DNA of 64,000 nucleotides from Telopea speciosissima. Its lineage: Eukaryota; Streptophyta; Magnoliopsida; Proteales; Proteaceae. The notes beneath the pieces are model-generated. The model saw nothing but the letters and a program-made list of their open reading frames with translations, had not been told where the DNA came from and made no database searches. The stretch covers positions 19,975,568 through 20,039,567 of the forward strand of contig NC_057925.1 in assembly GCF_018873765.1 (NCBI RefSeq). The letters are read 5' to 3'. This document shows, piece by piece, positions 35,447 through 46,985 of this stretch (the first letter of the stretch is position 1; each line of letters opens with the position of its first letter). Both the position numbers and the translations under genes were made by a program.

Positions 35447-36512
35447 ACACCAAACGGTCCAGTGTCGGGCCTAGCCCAATTACTAACCGGTCAGTAACGG
35501 TGTTTGGTTGTTGCCCGATGGGTGCAAAACTAAGATGAATCGGTTAACTGACCGTTTATATCCCATTTAAGCCCATTTATAGTCCGATGATGAACCGGTA
35601 ACCTACTGATCAAATAAAGCATGTCCATGCTCTAGTCTATGATTGGTCTGATTTTGATCTAGCTGAACCGGTTTCAGGCTGGTAATAAGCTAACCTGAAA
35701 CCAAAATTTAAGCCAAAGTCAATCCAGCCTGTTTTGGTTCTGTTGGATTCCATCTTTTGCACAAAGTTCTTGGCGGTTCTTGAATCCCTCCCCGACTTGA
35801 TTCTACTGGGCCCATTAAAGACTTTAAAATGGGCTCATATTATGGTCCTTTGACAGCCTCCTTCCCCTTATCTCTTCATACTTTGCATAAAGATTTACAC
35901 TTTTCTTGCTCTCCATGACTTCCATACCTTGTTCCGAATTTAAACTTCCCATGTCAACCAGTTCAAGGAATCGGTATCGGATTCACCGAATCATATCAGT
36001 ATCAATAGAGACCAATATAGATTTTTGACCAATATGATACCTTGTCTGAGCAGAGGTGAGGCGGTCTTTTCACGCCTGCAATGTGATCGGCACTGCACAT
36101 GCAGTCCGGACAGGGTGTTGGACAAGATCTTTTTGACCCATTCACCGGTCTTGGGCATCTTTTTCAAGACCCGTGAATGAGTTGATCATGTCAACATTAC
36201 ACAAAAGCTATATGTTTGCTTTGCGGAGGCGGTGGGCAGAAGGATGGTCAATGGTGCATGGTGGCGGTGAGCGGGGTCTCCGGCCAACTTAAAACTTGGG
36301 ATCATAAGGTGAAGGGATCGAGTATGATGGGGATGTTGGGGAGGAGGGGTACGAGGCCCTGAATCACGAAGAGCCCGTAGCACTAAAAACGTTCCTTCTA
36401 AAAAAAAAAAAAAAAAGTTAGGACAATATGTGTATTTCAATAAAATTTCCTATATTAGGTTTCGTTATAAATTTGTAGTGAGGGTTCTTTCACTGTTATG
36501 CAGTCTAACCCG
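35447..36512. repeat. segmental duplication block A2 (partner 49149-50502)
   Basis: Aligns with 49149-50502 from CGGTCCAGTGT to TTATGCAGTCTAA. About 300 bp present in B (49705-50035), including the left arm of a fold-back element, are missing here. It ends with a 16-17 bp A-run at about 36400. 36225-36330 also resembles 27370-27500 (GGGCAGAAGGA...TCTCCGGCCA), an older internal duplication. No protein gene is recognised. Confidence 0.85.
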
Positions 36513-38160
36513 AGCAGGGGTAAGGCAGTCATTATGCCGCACCTCATTAGTGCACTGTTATGGCTGCTATGGGCAGCAGGCCGTAGACGATCACGATCCT
36601 CCAATGATTAGGATAATTGATTCTTTCCTATCCATATCATATTGATAGGATTTAATTAGCTCCTCTCCCTCGCTCCACTTGTCTGTTTCTTCATTTCAAT
36701 TTGTCTCCTTCAATATTCGTTCTGCTTAATTAATTTCTCTCCTTCATTATTGATTGGGTTTCTCTGTTTAATTTGCTTAATCATCTATTTTTAATCTGTA
36801 TTATAGGATTTGGAGTTGATGAGAAGTCAATAACAACGATATTGGGAAAATGGAAGCAGGAGAAAAAGGGAGTCTTTCAGGACGGGATGTTCAATCTTCT
36901 TTAAGCAAGACGATCGTCTCTTTGAAAAATGGAATGTTGACCTTATTGCCCTCCTCAAACTTGAATTCTCTCATTTCAAGGTTACTCATATCTAATTTCC
37001 TGGGTTAATTAAAAAAAAATTTCAACAATTTTACCATATGGGATATTGATTACAAAAATTTCTTTATTTGATGCGAAAGTTTTCCTTCCCTTTCTTTTAA
37101 TTTCCCTTGCAAGTGGGATCAAGATGGTCAAATCTACAATAATAGATAGGAATAATTTATTGGATATTTAATGCCATAATAACATTTTTCCAACACAAAA
37201 CTCTACAATTTAATCCTTTCAACATTGATAATATGAAGATGAAGTCTTCCATGCAAGACAATTATGGCTCAAAGTCCAAGTGGTGTAGACTTTAGATTTT
37301 CTCCAAGCATTATATGATCATTAAGTTCATTAAAACAAAATAAATTGTAGGATTGCAATGTATAGAAAATTTTGCCAAAATGATTTACAAGAAAATTTAA
37401 AAATTCAATTCATAGAGAAATCACTTTTGATATCTCCAATCAAGGAAGAAGTTTCAAAACAGGTTACATTGATTTCAAAGATAAGCACAAACATAAAAAA
37501 GATTGAAATGATTGAAGTAGGTGAAGATTAGACCCCGGTAGCCACAGGGTCTGCATTTTCTTATCTTGGTCTATACGACTACGTGTTAATTGCTCAGTCT
37601 ATGATGACTTTTGATCAATTCTTTATTTGTTTGATTACCTTGAATTCCACAGAGTCGAGATTATTCTAAGTCAATTTTCTTACCTTCTTTAATTTTATTT
37701 GGGAGAAATTTCTCAGAGGGGGTGTATGCGCCTTACAAACTTAGTGGGGGAGAAATTTCTTTAACCCCAATGAAAGGTAATAATGATCACCATGTTGCTA
37801 TCGTTGCGTGTGCTTTTATTGGCCCTTATATGCACACCGGGGCCACACTCTGTACAATGAATTCTTGCCATTTAAAAAAAAAAAACTCTTAATCTAAATC
37901 ATGTTTCATGTTTGTAACCAAATTAATCAAACCAGGTTCCATAAAAAAGGAAAAATAATAATAATAATCAGAGTCGGTTATTTGATTCTCAAGAGAAAGA
38001 AAAATATGAAAATTTTCATGCTAGGGCTAGTGGGTGAAAAAAAAATGTTTTATAATCAATTTTAAAATTCAATTTTTTTTTTTTTTATTCAAATCATTTT
38101 TTATTTTCAACTAAGAAAAAGTTTTTTTTCTAATTAACATCTCTCGAATTTCAATCCTCT
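36513..38160. other. noncoding AT-rich stretch
   Basis: No gene recognised. It contains small A-runs and a tract at 37080-37120 resembling the end of the MITE family at 22841 and 56524. No reading frame is convincing. Confidence 0.4.
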
Positions 38161-38254
38161 GCGGCCTCACACAGGTAGGGGCGAAATAACTGCCCCACCC
38201 ATTGCCCGAACACCCTGCCCGAGTGGGGACCATGCCTTGCCTGTGTGAGGTCGC
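38161..38254. mobile_element. short fold-back element
   Basis: 20-bp arms at 38161-38180 (GCGGCCTCACACAGGTAGGG) and 38235-38254 pair at 17 of 20 positions. The GC-rich centre has CCCTGCCCGAGTGGGG. It resembles other fold-back elements here (49939-50113, 39650-39770, 47000-47095) in its CCCTGCCC words. Confidence 0.65.
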
Positions 38255-38285
38255 ACACCAGCCACTCAGCCTTAAGAGGATCCTC

Positions 38286-38573
38286 TCTAGGGCTGTAAAT
38301 GGATCGGATTCGGCTCAGATAGTGCTATATCTGTATCTGCATCCGCATCCGCATCCGATTAGCTATCAAACGGATTTGGATAGTGCTAAACGAATACCGA
38401 CACAGATATGGATCGGATATTTTATCCGATTACATGTAAATATAGCTTTTCGGATAGCTATAATCTATCCATATCTTCATCTGTTTAGTTTTCGGACGGA
38501 TTTGGATAATGCTAATCGAATACAGATACAGATATGGAAACGGATTTCAGCTATTCTTTTACACCCATAATCC
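38286..38573. mobile_element. hAT-like MITE
   Basis: It starts AGGGCTGTAAATGGATCGG and ends TTTTACACCC, a short inverted repeat typical of plant hAT-derived MITEs. The interior has repeated GGATTTGGATA and CAGATATGGA words in both halves. The target duplication is unclear. Confidence 0.6.
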
Positions 38574-38939
38574 TCTCTCTGTGTCCCTTCTTTGCCCCAA
38601 TTGATAAATTGTCCCACACTCTCTCTCTCTCTCTCTCCCTTCTTTGCCCCAATTGATGAATTGTGTAGTTTCAGATAGAAATGACTAAAAACAGTTGCAG
38701 GTATAGTGCCATTAATTAATAGTATCATGGGTTTGGTTTTTGGATGAACTGAATTGAACCATTTTCAGAATCGATAAGAAACTCACTAATTGGAACCAAT
38801 AAGAAACTGAGTCAGAAACCATTTATATGTCGATTAACCAGAACCAAAAAGAAACCAATTAACCGGTTGTTAATTGGTTCAGTTTTGGTTTGAAAATTAA
38901 GAACCGACTATTAATTAGTTTGATTTTGGTCTATGCTAG

Positions 38940-39202
38940 TAAGGGTGTTAAACGATCCGGTTTGGTATATTAAATGGTTTCACTATTTCGGTTTAAATGG
39001 TTCGATTAGATTTCGGTAAATGGTTTCTGTTTGATTTTAGCATATTTATGTAAATCTAAGCGTATTAAACGGTTCTCTTTGGTTTAAATCATTCAATTAA
39101 CCGGTATCAATTTTTAATTCAAAACCGAACCATTTATTAAATGGTTTCACGGTTTTGATTTAAACGGTTCAATTCAATTTCGATTTGATTTTGATACCCT
39201 TA
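38940..39202. mobile_element. hAT-like MITE with perfect 8-bp target duplication
   Basis: The termini TAAGGGTGTTAAA and TTTTGATACCCTTA form an inverted repeat. It is flanked by TATGCTAG at 38932-38939 and 39203-39210, an 8-bp target duplication as left by hAT transposons. The interior is rich in GGTTTGATT/AATGGTT words. The same termini bound the intron of the BBE-like gene (59935-60081), so both belong to one family. Confidence 0.88.
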
Positions 39203-39639
39203 TATGCTAGTAACATCTTGAACCAAACTGAAACCGAGTTGATAAATCGTTAAGGCTGGAGTCGATAAACCGTTAAGGACCCGATTTACAGCCTTATTCA
39301 TCATATCTTCAAACCATCTATTTTGAATTGAATCATTTGAACTGATTCTCAATTAAGTACAGCAAATTAATTCACAAATAGGTCAAATCAATAAAATCAT
39401 GTTCTCAATTAGCAGTAAAATTAAGGACCATAACCTATTAAAACTTATAGAAATAAAAAAAAAAAAATCAAACAAACCAAATTGTTCTATATATTACAAA
39501 GATAAATATACAATTAAAGCCAATTTGACCTATAAACTGATCTCATCCACCCCTATTGAATCTTAGGAACCAACGTAACAAACGGATCAAATTGATGTGA
39601 TCAGATTAATCATACTTGGATCCAGATCCTCTACGGTAC

Positions 39640-39775
39640 GCTGACTGAGTCACGTGCGTAAAGATCACCTTACCCCTGCCCAAACATCTTGCACAAACGG
39701 GGGTAAGGCGGTTATTGCGCATGCGGCCTAGTCTGCGCCGCACAAACTGCTACGGGCAGCTGACCCGTACACTAT
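39640..39775. repeat. GC-rich repeat, fold-back-like
   Basis: CCTTACCCCTGCCCAAACATC near 39670 is related to GGGGTAAGGCGG further on. The same words occur at 47060-47095 and 36510-36550. It is probably a degenerate short transposon just upstream of RLP3. Confidence 0.5.
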
Positions 39776-39922
39776 CTGAATTGATCATACTATTAACCTG
39801 CCATCTGTGGTCCATACTTTATCCCCACTTTCCTACCAACTCTAGTAATCAAGGTTGTTTAATTAATAGGATTGATAGCTCCTTCTCCATCAACTAGTCT
39901 CACACAACACTCTTCATTTGCT

Positions 39923-39928
39923 TATAAA
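39923..39928 (+). promoter_or_regulatory. possible TATA box of RLP3
   Basis: TATAAA lies 98 bp before the chosen ATG at 40026, a normal distance for a plant promoter with a leader of about 70 nt. Based on motif and position only. Confidence 0.45.
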
Positions 39929-40025
39929 TCATCTGGAAGTTTCGCATTGTCTCAGTGTCACATATCAAATAGTTGGTTCAAGTTTTCCTTTGTTTTACTA
40001 TACTCTGTTCTTTTGTTTCTTAATC

Positions 40026-42326
40026 ATGAAAAGATTTGAGGTTCTCTTGCTTATATTCCTATACATACAAATCACCAATTTTAGTGTTAGTAGAGCAAAC
40101 AAAGAAGTGCTTTGCAGTAAGACAGAGAGAGAAGCCCTTCTCAGCTTTAAGAAGGGACTTCAAGATCCAACAAATTGGCTCTCATCTTGGATTGGTGAAG
40201 ACTGTTGTACATGGAAAGGAGTTAGCTGCAACAACAGAACAGGACGTGTCGTCAAGCTCAACCTCCGACAGCCATATGATGCTGCAATAGAACAGGAATT
40301 TTGGGACAGCCCAGAACAGTTTGATTCTTATATGAATTCCCTATTGGGTGGAGAGATAAGTCCTTCTTTACTTGAACTGAAGCATCTGAAGTACCTAGAC
40401 CTAAGTGTGAAAAACTTCAATGGTATCAGCATTCCTGAGTTCCTTGGTTCCCTCAAGAGCTTGAGATATCTTAACCTTTCTAATGCTGGTTTTGGTGGAA
40501 TGGTTCCTCAACAGTTGGGGAATCTATCAAGTCTGCGTTTTCTTGACCTCAGTACCGATTCTATGTTTTCATTATATAGTTTTGGTACTAGATTACATGC
40601 TGATAGTTTGCAATGGCTTTCTAATCTTTCTTTCTTGCAGTACCTTGGCATGAGTCAAGTTAACCTTAGACATGCAACTGATTACCTGCAGGTATTGAAT
40701 ATGATTCCTTCATTAACAGAGTTATTCTTATCGGCTTGTGAACTTAATCCACCTCCTGTTCTTCCTGCTCAACTTGTTAATTTTACATCACTCACTGTCA
40801 TTGACTTTTCGAATAACAATTTCAGTTCATCAGTTCCTGAGTGGTTGTTTAGTATCAAAGGCCTTGTTTCTCTTAATTTGCGATACACTGCTTTTCATGG
40901 TCCAATACCAGGTGGTCTTCAGAACATGACTTCTCTAAGGGTCCTAGACCTCTCTTCTAACAATTTTGATTCCACCATTCCTGATTGGTTATATAATTTG
41001 AGTAGCCTTGTAACCCTTGAAATCTCTAGTAGCAATTTGAGAGGTTCAATTATGAGTGCAGTTGGTAACCTGACTTCACTCACAAAGATCGATCTTTGGG
41101 GCAATGAGCTTGAAGGTGAGATACCAACAACAGTGGAAAATCTTTGCAAGTTGCAGGAATTATTTTTGTCCTCAAACCACTTTTCAGGTCATCTGCCTGA
41201 TCAACTGGGGCAGCTTAAGAGTCTAACTAGTCTTTATCTTCAGTACAACTCGTTTTCTGGTCCAATTCCCCAATCTGTGGGAAGATTATCATCACTGAGA
41301 ATATTAGATCTTACTGGTAATCGATTGAATGGATCTATGCCAGAAAGTTTTGGACATCTTTCGCAGCTTGAGGAATTGTTGATCTCCCATAATTCATTGG
41401 AAGGTGAGGCATCTGAGGTTCACTTTGCCAATCTCACTAGACTAAAATCATTCTATGCATCTTCAAACTCATTGGTTTTGAGAGTCAGCTCTACTTGGAT
41501 TCCTCCTTTTCAACTCAAACATTTACATATGGGATCATGGCATGTAGGACCTCAATTCCCAGCATGGCTTCAAACTCAAAGGAACATGTCTTCCCTAGAG
41601 TTATCTTATACAGGAATTTTTGATGAATTTCCCACTTGGTTTTGGAACTTATCTTCACAAATTTCATATTTAAATCTCTCCAACAATCAAATACATGGTG
41701 AACTCCCTAGAAGACTGAAACTTGATTCTGTTTACTCAATGATATTTTTGGGTTCCAACAGCCTTGAGGGTCCACTACCCCATTTCTCTTCCAATGTTTG
41801 GGAACTAGATCTTTCCAACAATTCCTTTTCTGGACCAATTTCCCATTTTCTATGTCAAGAGATGGATGGACAAAGCAAGCTGGAAATTCTCGATCTCTCA
41901 GACAATCTCTTATCTGGGGATATCCCTGATTGTTGGATGAATTGGCAATCACTGCAAGTAATAAAGTTGGGGAACAATAATTTTACTCGAAAGGTTCCAA
42001 GTTCTTTGGGTTCACTATTGGCACTTCAATCTCTGCATTTGCGCAACAATCATCTTTCTGGTAAATTACCTTCATCTTTGCAAAATTGTTCGGACTTACA
42101 AGTCATTGACCTTGGTAAGAACGAGTTTTTTGGAAGCATACCGACATGGTTGGGGAAAAACTTACCACAGTTAATAGTTTTGGTCTTACATTCAAACAAT
42201 TTTGGTGGTAGCATTCCGCCAGAACTTTGTGATCTATCATCACTTCAAATCCTGGATCTTGCTCATAATAACCTTTCAGGAACCATACCTCAATGCTTCA
42301 ACAATTTCAGTGCTATGGCCGCCTAG
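40026..42326 (+). CDS. LRR receptor-like protein (EIX/Cf type), truncated by an in-frame stop (RLP3)
   Basis: 766 codons. The start at 40026 is chosen because it puts a signal peptide first (MKRFEVLLLIFLYIQITNFS); an upstream in-frame ATG at 39918 would add 36 unlikely residues. The N-terminal cap has Cys30, Cys60-61 and Cys68 (DCCTWKGVSC), then about 22-25 extracellular LRRs of the LSGxIP type. The stop TAG at 42324-42326 replaces a Gln codon of RLP1 and lies just after a 36-bp in-frame deletion, within the island before the last LRRs. The product would be a secreted LRR protein without the last repeats and membrane anchor. Intact family members are plasma-membrane receptors for microbial or endogenous ligands, working with SOBIR1-type kinases. 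It is the only copy here with a complete 5' end and may be expressed in truncated form or be a pseudogene. Confidence 0.85.
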   Translation: MKRFEVLLLIFLYIQITNFSVSRANKEVLCSKTEREALLSFKKGLQDPTNWLSSWIGEDCCTWKGVSCNNRTGRVVKLNLRQPYDAAIEQEFWDSPEQFDSYMNSLLGGEISPSLLELKHLKYLDLSVKNFNGISIPEFLGSLKSLRYLNLSNAGFGGMVPQQLGNLSSLRFLDLSTDSMFSLYSFGTRLHADSLQWLSNLSFLQYLGMSQVNLRHATDYLQVLNMIPSLTELFLSACELNPPPVLPAQLVNFTSLTVIDFSNNNFSSSVPEWLFSIKGLVSLNLRYTAFHGPIPGGLQNMTSLRVLDLSSNNFDSTIPDWLYNLSSLVTLEISSSNLRGSIMSAVGNLTSLTKIDLWGNELEGEIPTTVENLCKLQELFLSSNHFSGHLPDQLGQLKSLTSLYLQYNSFSGPIPQSVGRLSSLRILDLTGNRLNGSMPESFGHLSQLEELLISHNSLEGEASEVHFANLTRLKSFYASSNSLVLRVSSTWIPPFQLKHLHMGSWHVGPQFPAWLQTQRNMSSLELSYTGIFDEFPTWFWNLSSQISYLNLSNNQIHGELPRRLKLDSVYSMIFLGSNSLEGPLPHFSSNVWELDLSNNSFSGPISHFLCQEMDGQSKLEILDLSDNLLSGDIPDCWMNWQSLQVIKLGNNNFTRKVPSSLGSLLALQSLHLRNNHLSGKLPSSLQNCSDLQVIDLGKNEFFGSIPTWLGKNLPQLIVLVLHSNNFGGSIPPELCDLSSLQILDLAHNNLSGTIPQCFNNFSAMAA

Positions 42327-42953
42327 CTCTCATATGATTTACCTCTGCCTACATCCTTATTCTTAGATTATGAAGGTCAAGCGGAGGAGGTATGGGTGGT
42401 TATCAAAGGAAACGAGCTTGAGTATAGCAATACTCTTAAGCTTCTAGTGACCATTGACCTTGCAGACAATCATTTGTCAGGAGAGATTCCCAAAGAATTG
42501 ATATGTCTTCTTAGGTTGCAATCGCTGAATTTATCAAGAAATGATTTGACTGGGAACATCCCTGAGAAGATTGGGGACATGAAATTATTGGAATCTCTGG
42601 ATTTATCAATTAACAAACTCTCTGGTGAAATTCCTCAAAGCATGTCAAAGCTAACATTTTTGAGTGTCTTAAACTTGTCATATAACAGTTTGTCAGGTAC
42701 TATTCCATTGAGTACCCAGCTCCAAAGCTTTGATGCATCCAGCTTTATGGGCAACTCCCCAGAACTCTGTGGACCTCCACTCACACAGAATTGCACTGAA
42801 GATGGACTTAACAATGATGTTAGAAGAGAAGATGAAGGCAATGACTTTCAAATGGAAGGGTTTTATGTGAGCGTGGCTTTTGGTGTGTATGGGGTCCGTT
42901 ACTGTTCAAAAAATCCTGGAGATTTGCATATTTTCAGTTTTTGGGTGATATGA
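42327..42953 (+). pseudogene. RLP3 tail beyond the stop, with lost membrane segment
   Basis: It stays in the RLP3 frame and encodes the last LRRs (VTIDLADNHLSGEIPKEL onward), the C-terminal cap (ELCGPPLTQNC) and the acidic linker. After FYVSVAF a 19-bp deletion relative to RLP1, between two TGGC copies, shifts the frame and replaces the membrane segment and basic tail with an unrelated end at 42953. Even readthrough of the TAG would therefore not give an anchored receptor. Confidence 0.88.
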
Positions 42954-44557
42954 TAGACAAATATTTTGGCTAATCCATCAGATGTAAGCCAAATTGCATA
43001 GTTTGATCAATGCTTGTATATGAACTAATAATAGCATTCTCTCTCTCTCTCTCTCTCTACTTGATTTTCCATAGAAGATGATTAATTGAGAGATAAATTC
43101 CCAACAATTTTCCAAACATTAACACCTTTACTAAAGCCCATAAATTTTGAAGAAGTTAGACTCTAAAGCCATCAGGAACCAAGGCCTTATGAGACTCCAT
43201 ATATAAGCAAATTTCAACTCTGAAAGAGCAGCTTGGGAATTCTATGGATGAAAAATAATTGGATAAAATCCTAAATTATGTCTATAATTGACAAGGTTCA
43301 ATTAGAGGAAGGGGTAAAAACCTGCTTTCGAGATATTAAAAAAAAAAATTCAGAAATTTAATTTCCATAGGATTTTCTCCCTCTATAAGTTAACTTGAGC
43401 TCAATGCTGGCTTGAGTTCTTCAATTTGGTTGGTTGTGGGGTATGAAATATAATATATCGTGTCTTTTAGTGCTCTTCAGTTGAATGATTTCAAAATAAC
43501 ACTTTAATGCTATTCTGGCATCTGAGGTTAGAAAAGTTACAGGTTTACAAAACAGTCACAAAATTGCTGATCCTAGGCAACATGGTGATGATTGTTCCTT
43601 TGGGCCTGAATTAACTAGTAAAAGTAGAGTCCTAAACATAGTTAGTAAAAATGGGAACGAAAAAAAAAATAAAAATGGAAATGGACGGTAAGAGTTTTAA
43701 ATGGAGTAAAAATCTGAATGGTACACTAAAAAAAGGTAAAAAAAAAAATAGAGAATGGCTAAAAAGAGTAACAGATGGTACGAGTTTTAAACGTGTAGAT
43801 TTCCAAAAAAAAAAAAAGGGACATTAAAAAACCAATAGTATATTCATATAAATTGAGGAATTATTACCTGAATACCTACATATAATGTTTCAAAACAACT
43901 ATAATATCCAACATTAATGTTTTTAGACATATCATTCAAAATACAATTCCAAATTCATACACCATTAAAAAAATAAAAATAAATAAAAAAAAAAAAAGAC
44001 AAAACGTCTTAAGTCTGGTTGAACAATGTGGATTGGCTATGGTGTTATTCATAGTTGTCAACATCGATTGAAAATGAATTTGGTGCATTGATTGAAAAAA
44101 AATATTAAATAAATGACCAGGCAGATCAAAATTCGAATTAAATTTGGCACTTTGGTTCTTTCTAAAACTTGGATCATAAGTAGAAGTACAATCAATTCTA
44201 ACAGAATTTTGAGAATGAGAATGGTTTACAATCTGTGTAAGGCAATGTCATTGAATGAGTTTCGGCATGACTGTCAGTAACAAATGCCATTTGAGAGGAT
44301 CATGACCCTCCATTGAATCATCCGCCAGCAAAGTTTGCCTAATCCAAAAATTAGCATATTATATGGATTTTTTACCATATGATCTGTTTAAAACAGTACC
44401 TATGAACAATTTTAATTGTCTGATCAATATATCGTGAGTAATTGGAAACATAAAATAACTTTTTTTTTTCCTATAGGTCCACATAGAGAGATTTTCTTCA
44501 TGGTTTGGCCATCTGGAGGAGGAGCAACACTTGAGGCTCTTGAGGTTAGTGAATATG
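42954..44557. other. 3' flank of RLP3, part of segmental duplication
   Basis: Noncoding, aligned with 1717-3238. It contains a CT microsatellite at about 43036-43058 and several A-runs of different length from the partner. Confidence 0.8.
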
Positions 44558-44562
44558 ATTGT

Positions 44563-45195
44563 TGTCAAATAGAAAAGATATTGACTGGAAAAGCTTGAAC
44601 GTTTTCATTATCATATGTGAATATATAGATACAAATTACATTGTAGAATCTCATAGAGTATGGAGAAGAATCCTGAGAAGGATACAAGTGAATAAGATAA
44701 AGAAAGTAGAGAGAATTTAAGAAAGAAAATAGAGAAATCTAGGAGACTTGGTGCGCAAGTAGACGCACAGTTGGAGTCCTCCAGTGAATCCGCTAATACT
44801 CCCCCTCAAGGTGGAGCGTGTAGGTTACGAACGCTCAACTTGGATAAAAGATGAAAAGGATCACGCCCGAGCGCCTTGGTGAAAATACCCGCAAGCTGCA
44901 TGTGGGAAGGAACATGAGCAGTGAGAAGGCAACTAGACTGAAGACGTTCACGGACAACATGGCAATCATTATCAATGTGTTTCATGCGCTCGTGGAAGAC
45001 GGGATTAGCTGCAATGTGGAGGGCAGCTTGGTGGTCACAATAAAGCCGCATAGGAAGAGGGTGAGATACACTGAGGTCACCTAGAAGAGAGTGCAACCAA
45101 ACAAGCTCACAAGTGGTAGTAGCCATAGACCGGTATTCTACCTCAGTGGCAGAGCGAGAGACGGTGTATTGTTTCTTGGACTTCTAAGACAATAT
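44563..45195 (-). mobile_element. remnant of Copia element 1 at the duplicated site
   Basis: LTR 44563-44798 (236 bp) followed by the polypurine tract and the RNase H end (44806-45126; RLYCDHQAALHIA, AGIFTKALGRD). The sequence left of the LTR (ATTGT, 44558-44562) matches the target site of 3239-3243. The element is cut at about 45195; the other 4.2 kb and the second LTR are gone. It is therefore a deletion derivative of the same insertion as 3244-8077. Confidence 0.9.
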
Positions 45196-46302
45196 GTCAC
45201 CCCCCCCCCAAACCAATTAAGGTCAGGATTTTAGTTAGGGTTTCTCTCTCGTATACATATATAAGTATATATGTATTAAATATATATAAAAATATAACAT
45301 ACTAAATATAATTTATTTCATACTATATATACTAATTTATATGCATATAATATAAGAAATCTTATAACAAATACCATATCGAATAAAACTGTATACCGTA
45401 CCAATGCTATACAGTATGGTATCAATATGGAGTATTTGGCTTTGGTACTGTACCGAATACCGGATACTGTACCGATTGACACCCTAAGTCAAGTGTTGGC
45501 CTGAACTCGCTCGATTGGGTTTGATCGGTTAAAACCCGACACTAGACCAACCAGTTAGTAAATGGCTCAGTGTTGGGCATAAACCAATTACCAACGGTTT
45601 GGTAATGGTGTTAGGTTTTAGCCCAATGGGCATCTGATCAAGATGGACTGACATTGTTAACTGACCATTTATAACCTATTTAAGCCCAATTATATATATA
45701 TATATATTTTGGTAAGATAGATTATAATATATTTATGGCCCATTTGTACCTAGATTAGGCTATTAGCTTTTGATTATAATGAGCCTCATGACAGTTCGCT
45801 TCAGGCCCTGGTCATTGAGACCTAATTACCTAAATGGTCGGTAATGTTGTTTAAATTGGTGGAGACCGATCTCTATTGAAACCGTTCAAGCCTAACCGGT
45901 TGACAGCTCTAGGCCTTCTTTGGTATCATTTGTGTTTTTTATTTTTGTCTAAAAACACGTTTTTGGTTGTGTTTGGTATCGTTTATGGAGTCTATTTTTA
46001 CTTTAAAATGTTTGACAAATCATAACAGGGTCAAAACCCATTTATGATTTTTTGATGAAAACTATGTTCCAATTGTTTTTTGCGGACACTTTAATGAGCA
46101 TGGTCATAAATCTCAAAACTGAAAGGTAAAATCGTAACTTGATTTTATTTTTAAGAAGGCAAGCCACTACCCCATCCTCCTTCACCAATCAGAGGCTGAG
46201 AAATTTTTAAGAACTCGGGCTAGCAAAAACGACCAGGTGACCTAAAATACAAGGATCAATGATACTAAAGGGCAACAAGTAAGAATTGTATGTTATATTA
46301 AA
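45196..46302. other. noncoding stretch, AT microsatellites
   Basis: It begins with a C9-10 run, then AT-rich DNA rich in TATATA (45255-45370 and 45692-45706). Fragments with CCGAATACCGGATAC and ACCGTTTGGTAATGG words look like decayed MITEs. No gene. Confidence 0.45.
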
Positions 46303-46669
46303 AGATCTCTACTAGGTTGCATGGCCCTGCACAACAAAAAAATAATGAATGGATGGAGCTATTCTTGTTTCAAAAAATACAATGAGAAAATGAATGGAGC
46401 TAGCTTGTTTAAAATACAATGAGAAAATCTGAGACTAGGTTGAGACTTGAGATATAGTATGGTAACCACTTGAGCTATTCCTTCAAGTTAGGGGTGCCAA
46501 ACCCTTGCCCAAACTGACTTGATATAGTCTGAACCAAAATAATCCTTACTGGATTGGTTTCGGATTGGAGTATTGTACACCTCATCGAAACCAAATAGGA
46601 CCAAAGGACAAGCTGATGAAAAATAACCCGATATCAACCAGAAACTCATTAAAAACATAATTTTTTTTA

Positions 46670-46838
46670 GGGAAAAAGTTCTCCGTCCGGGAGTGTGGCC
46701 TACGCCAACACTCAGATGAGTTTATCTCTCTCCTCCCCATGTGAAAGGACTCTTCTATCCCCTTGTTTTAAGGAGGAGAGAGATAGACACATGGGAGTGC
46801 TGACGTAGGCCACACTCTCGTACAGAAAACTGCTTCCC
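46670..46838. mobile_element. fold-back MITE, filled site
   Basis: 169 bp with arms of about 65 bp: GGGAAAAAGTTCTCCG at the left matches the reverse complement of the right end with few mismatches, and both arms contain GAGTGTGGCCTACG. It is flanked by TTTTTTTA on both sides, an 8-bp target duplication. Segment A has the empty site near 26790. Related fragments lie at about 28596-28700 and 47685-47790. Confidence 0.88.
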
Positions 46839-46985
46839 TTTTTTTATTTATAATTTTGTACATATATATGTCAAAACCGAACCTAAACTTGATCCAAACA
46901 ACCAATTCGACAAGAACTCAAAACCAAAATGAACCGAGAAGCTTCCTTCATTGGTTTGGTTTTTTATTCACCATTATCACACGTA

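Noticed and set aside
39918..40025. Upstream in-frame ATG of RLP3
   Set aside because: It would add 36 residues before a good signal peptide and lies before the likely transcription start (TATA at 39923).
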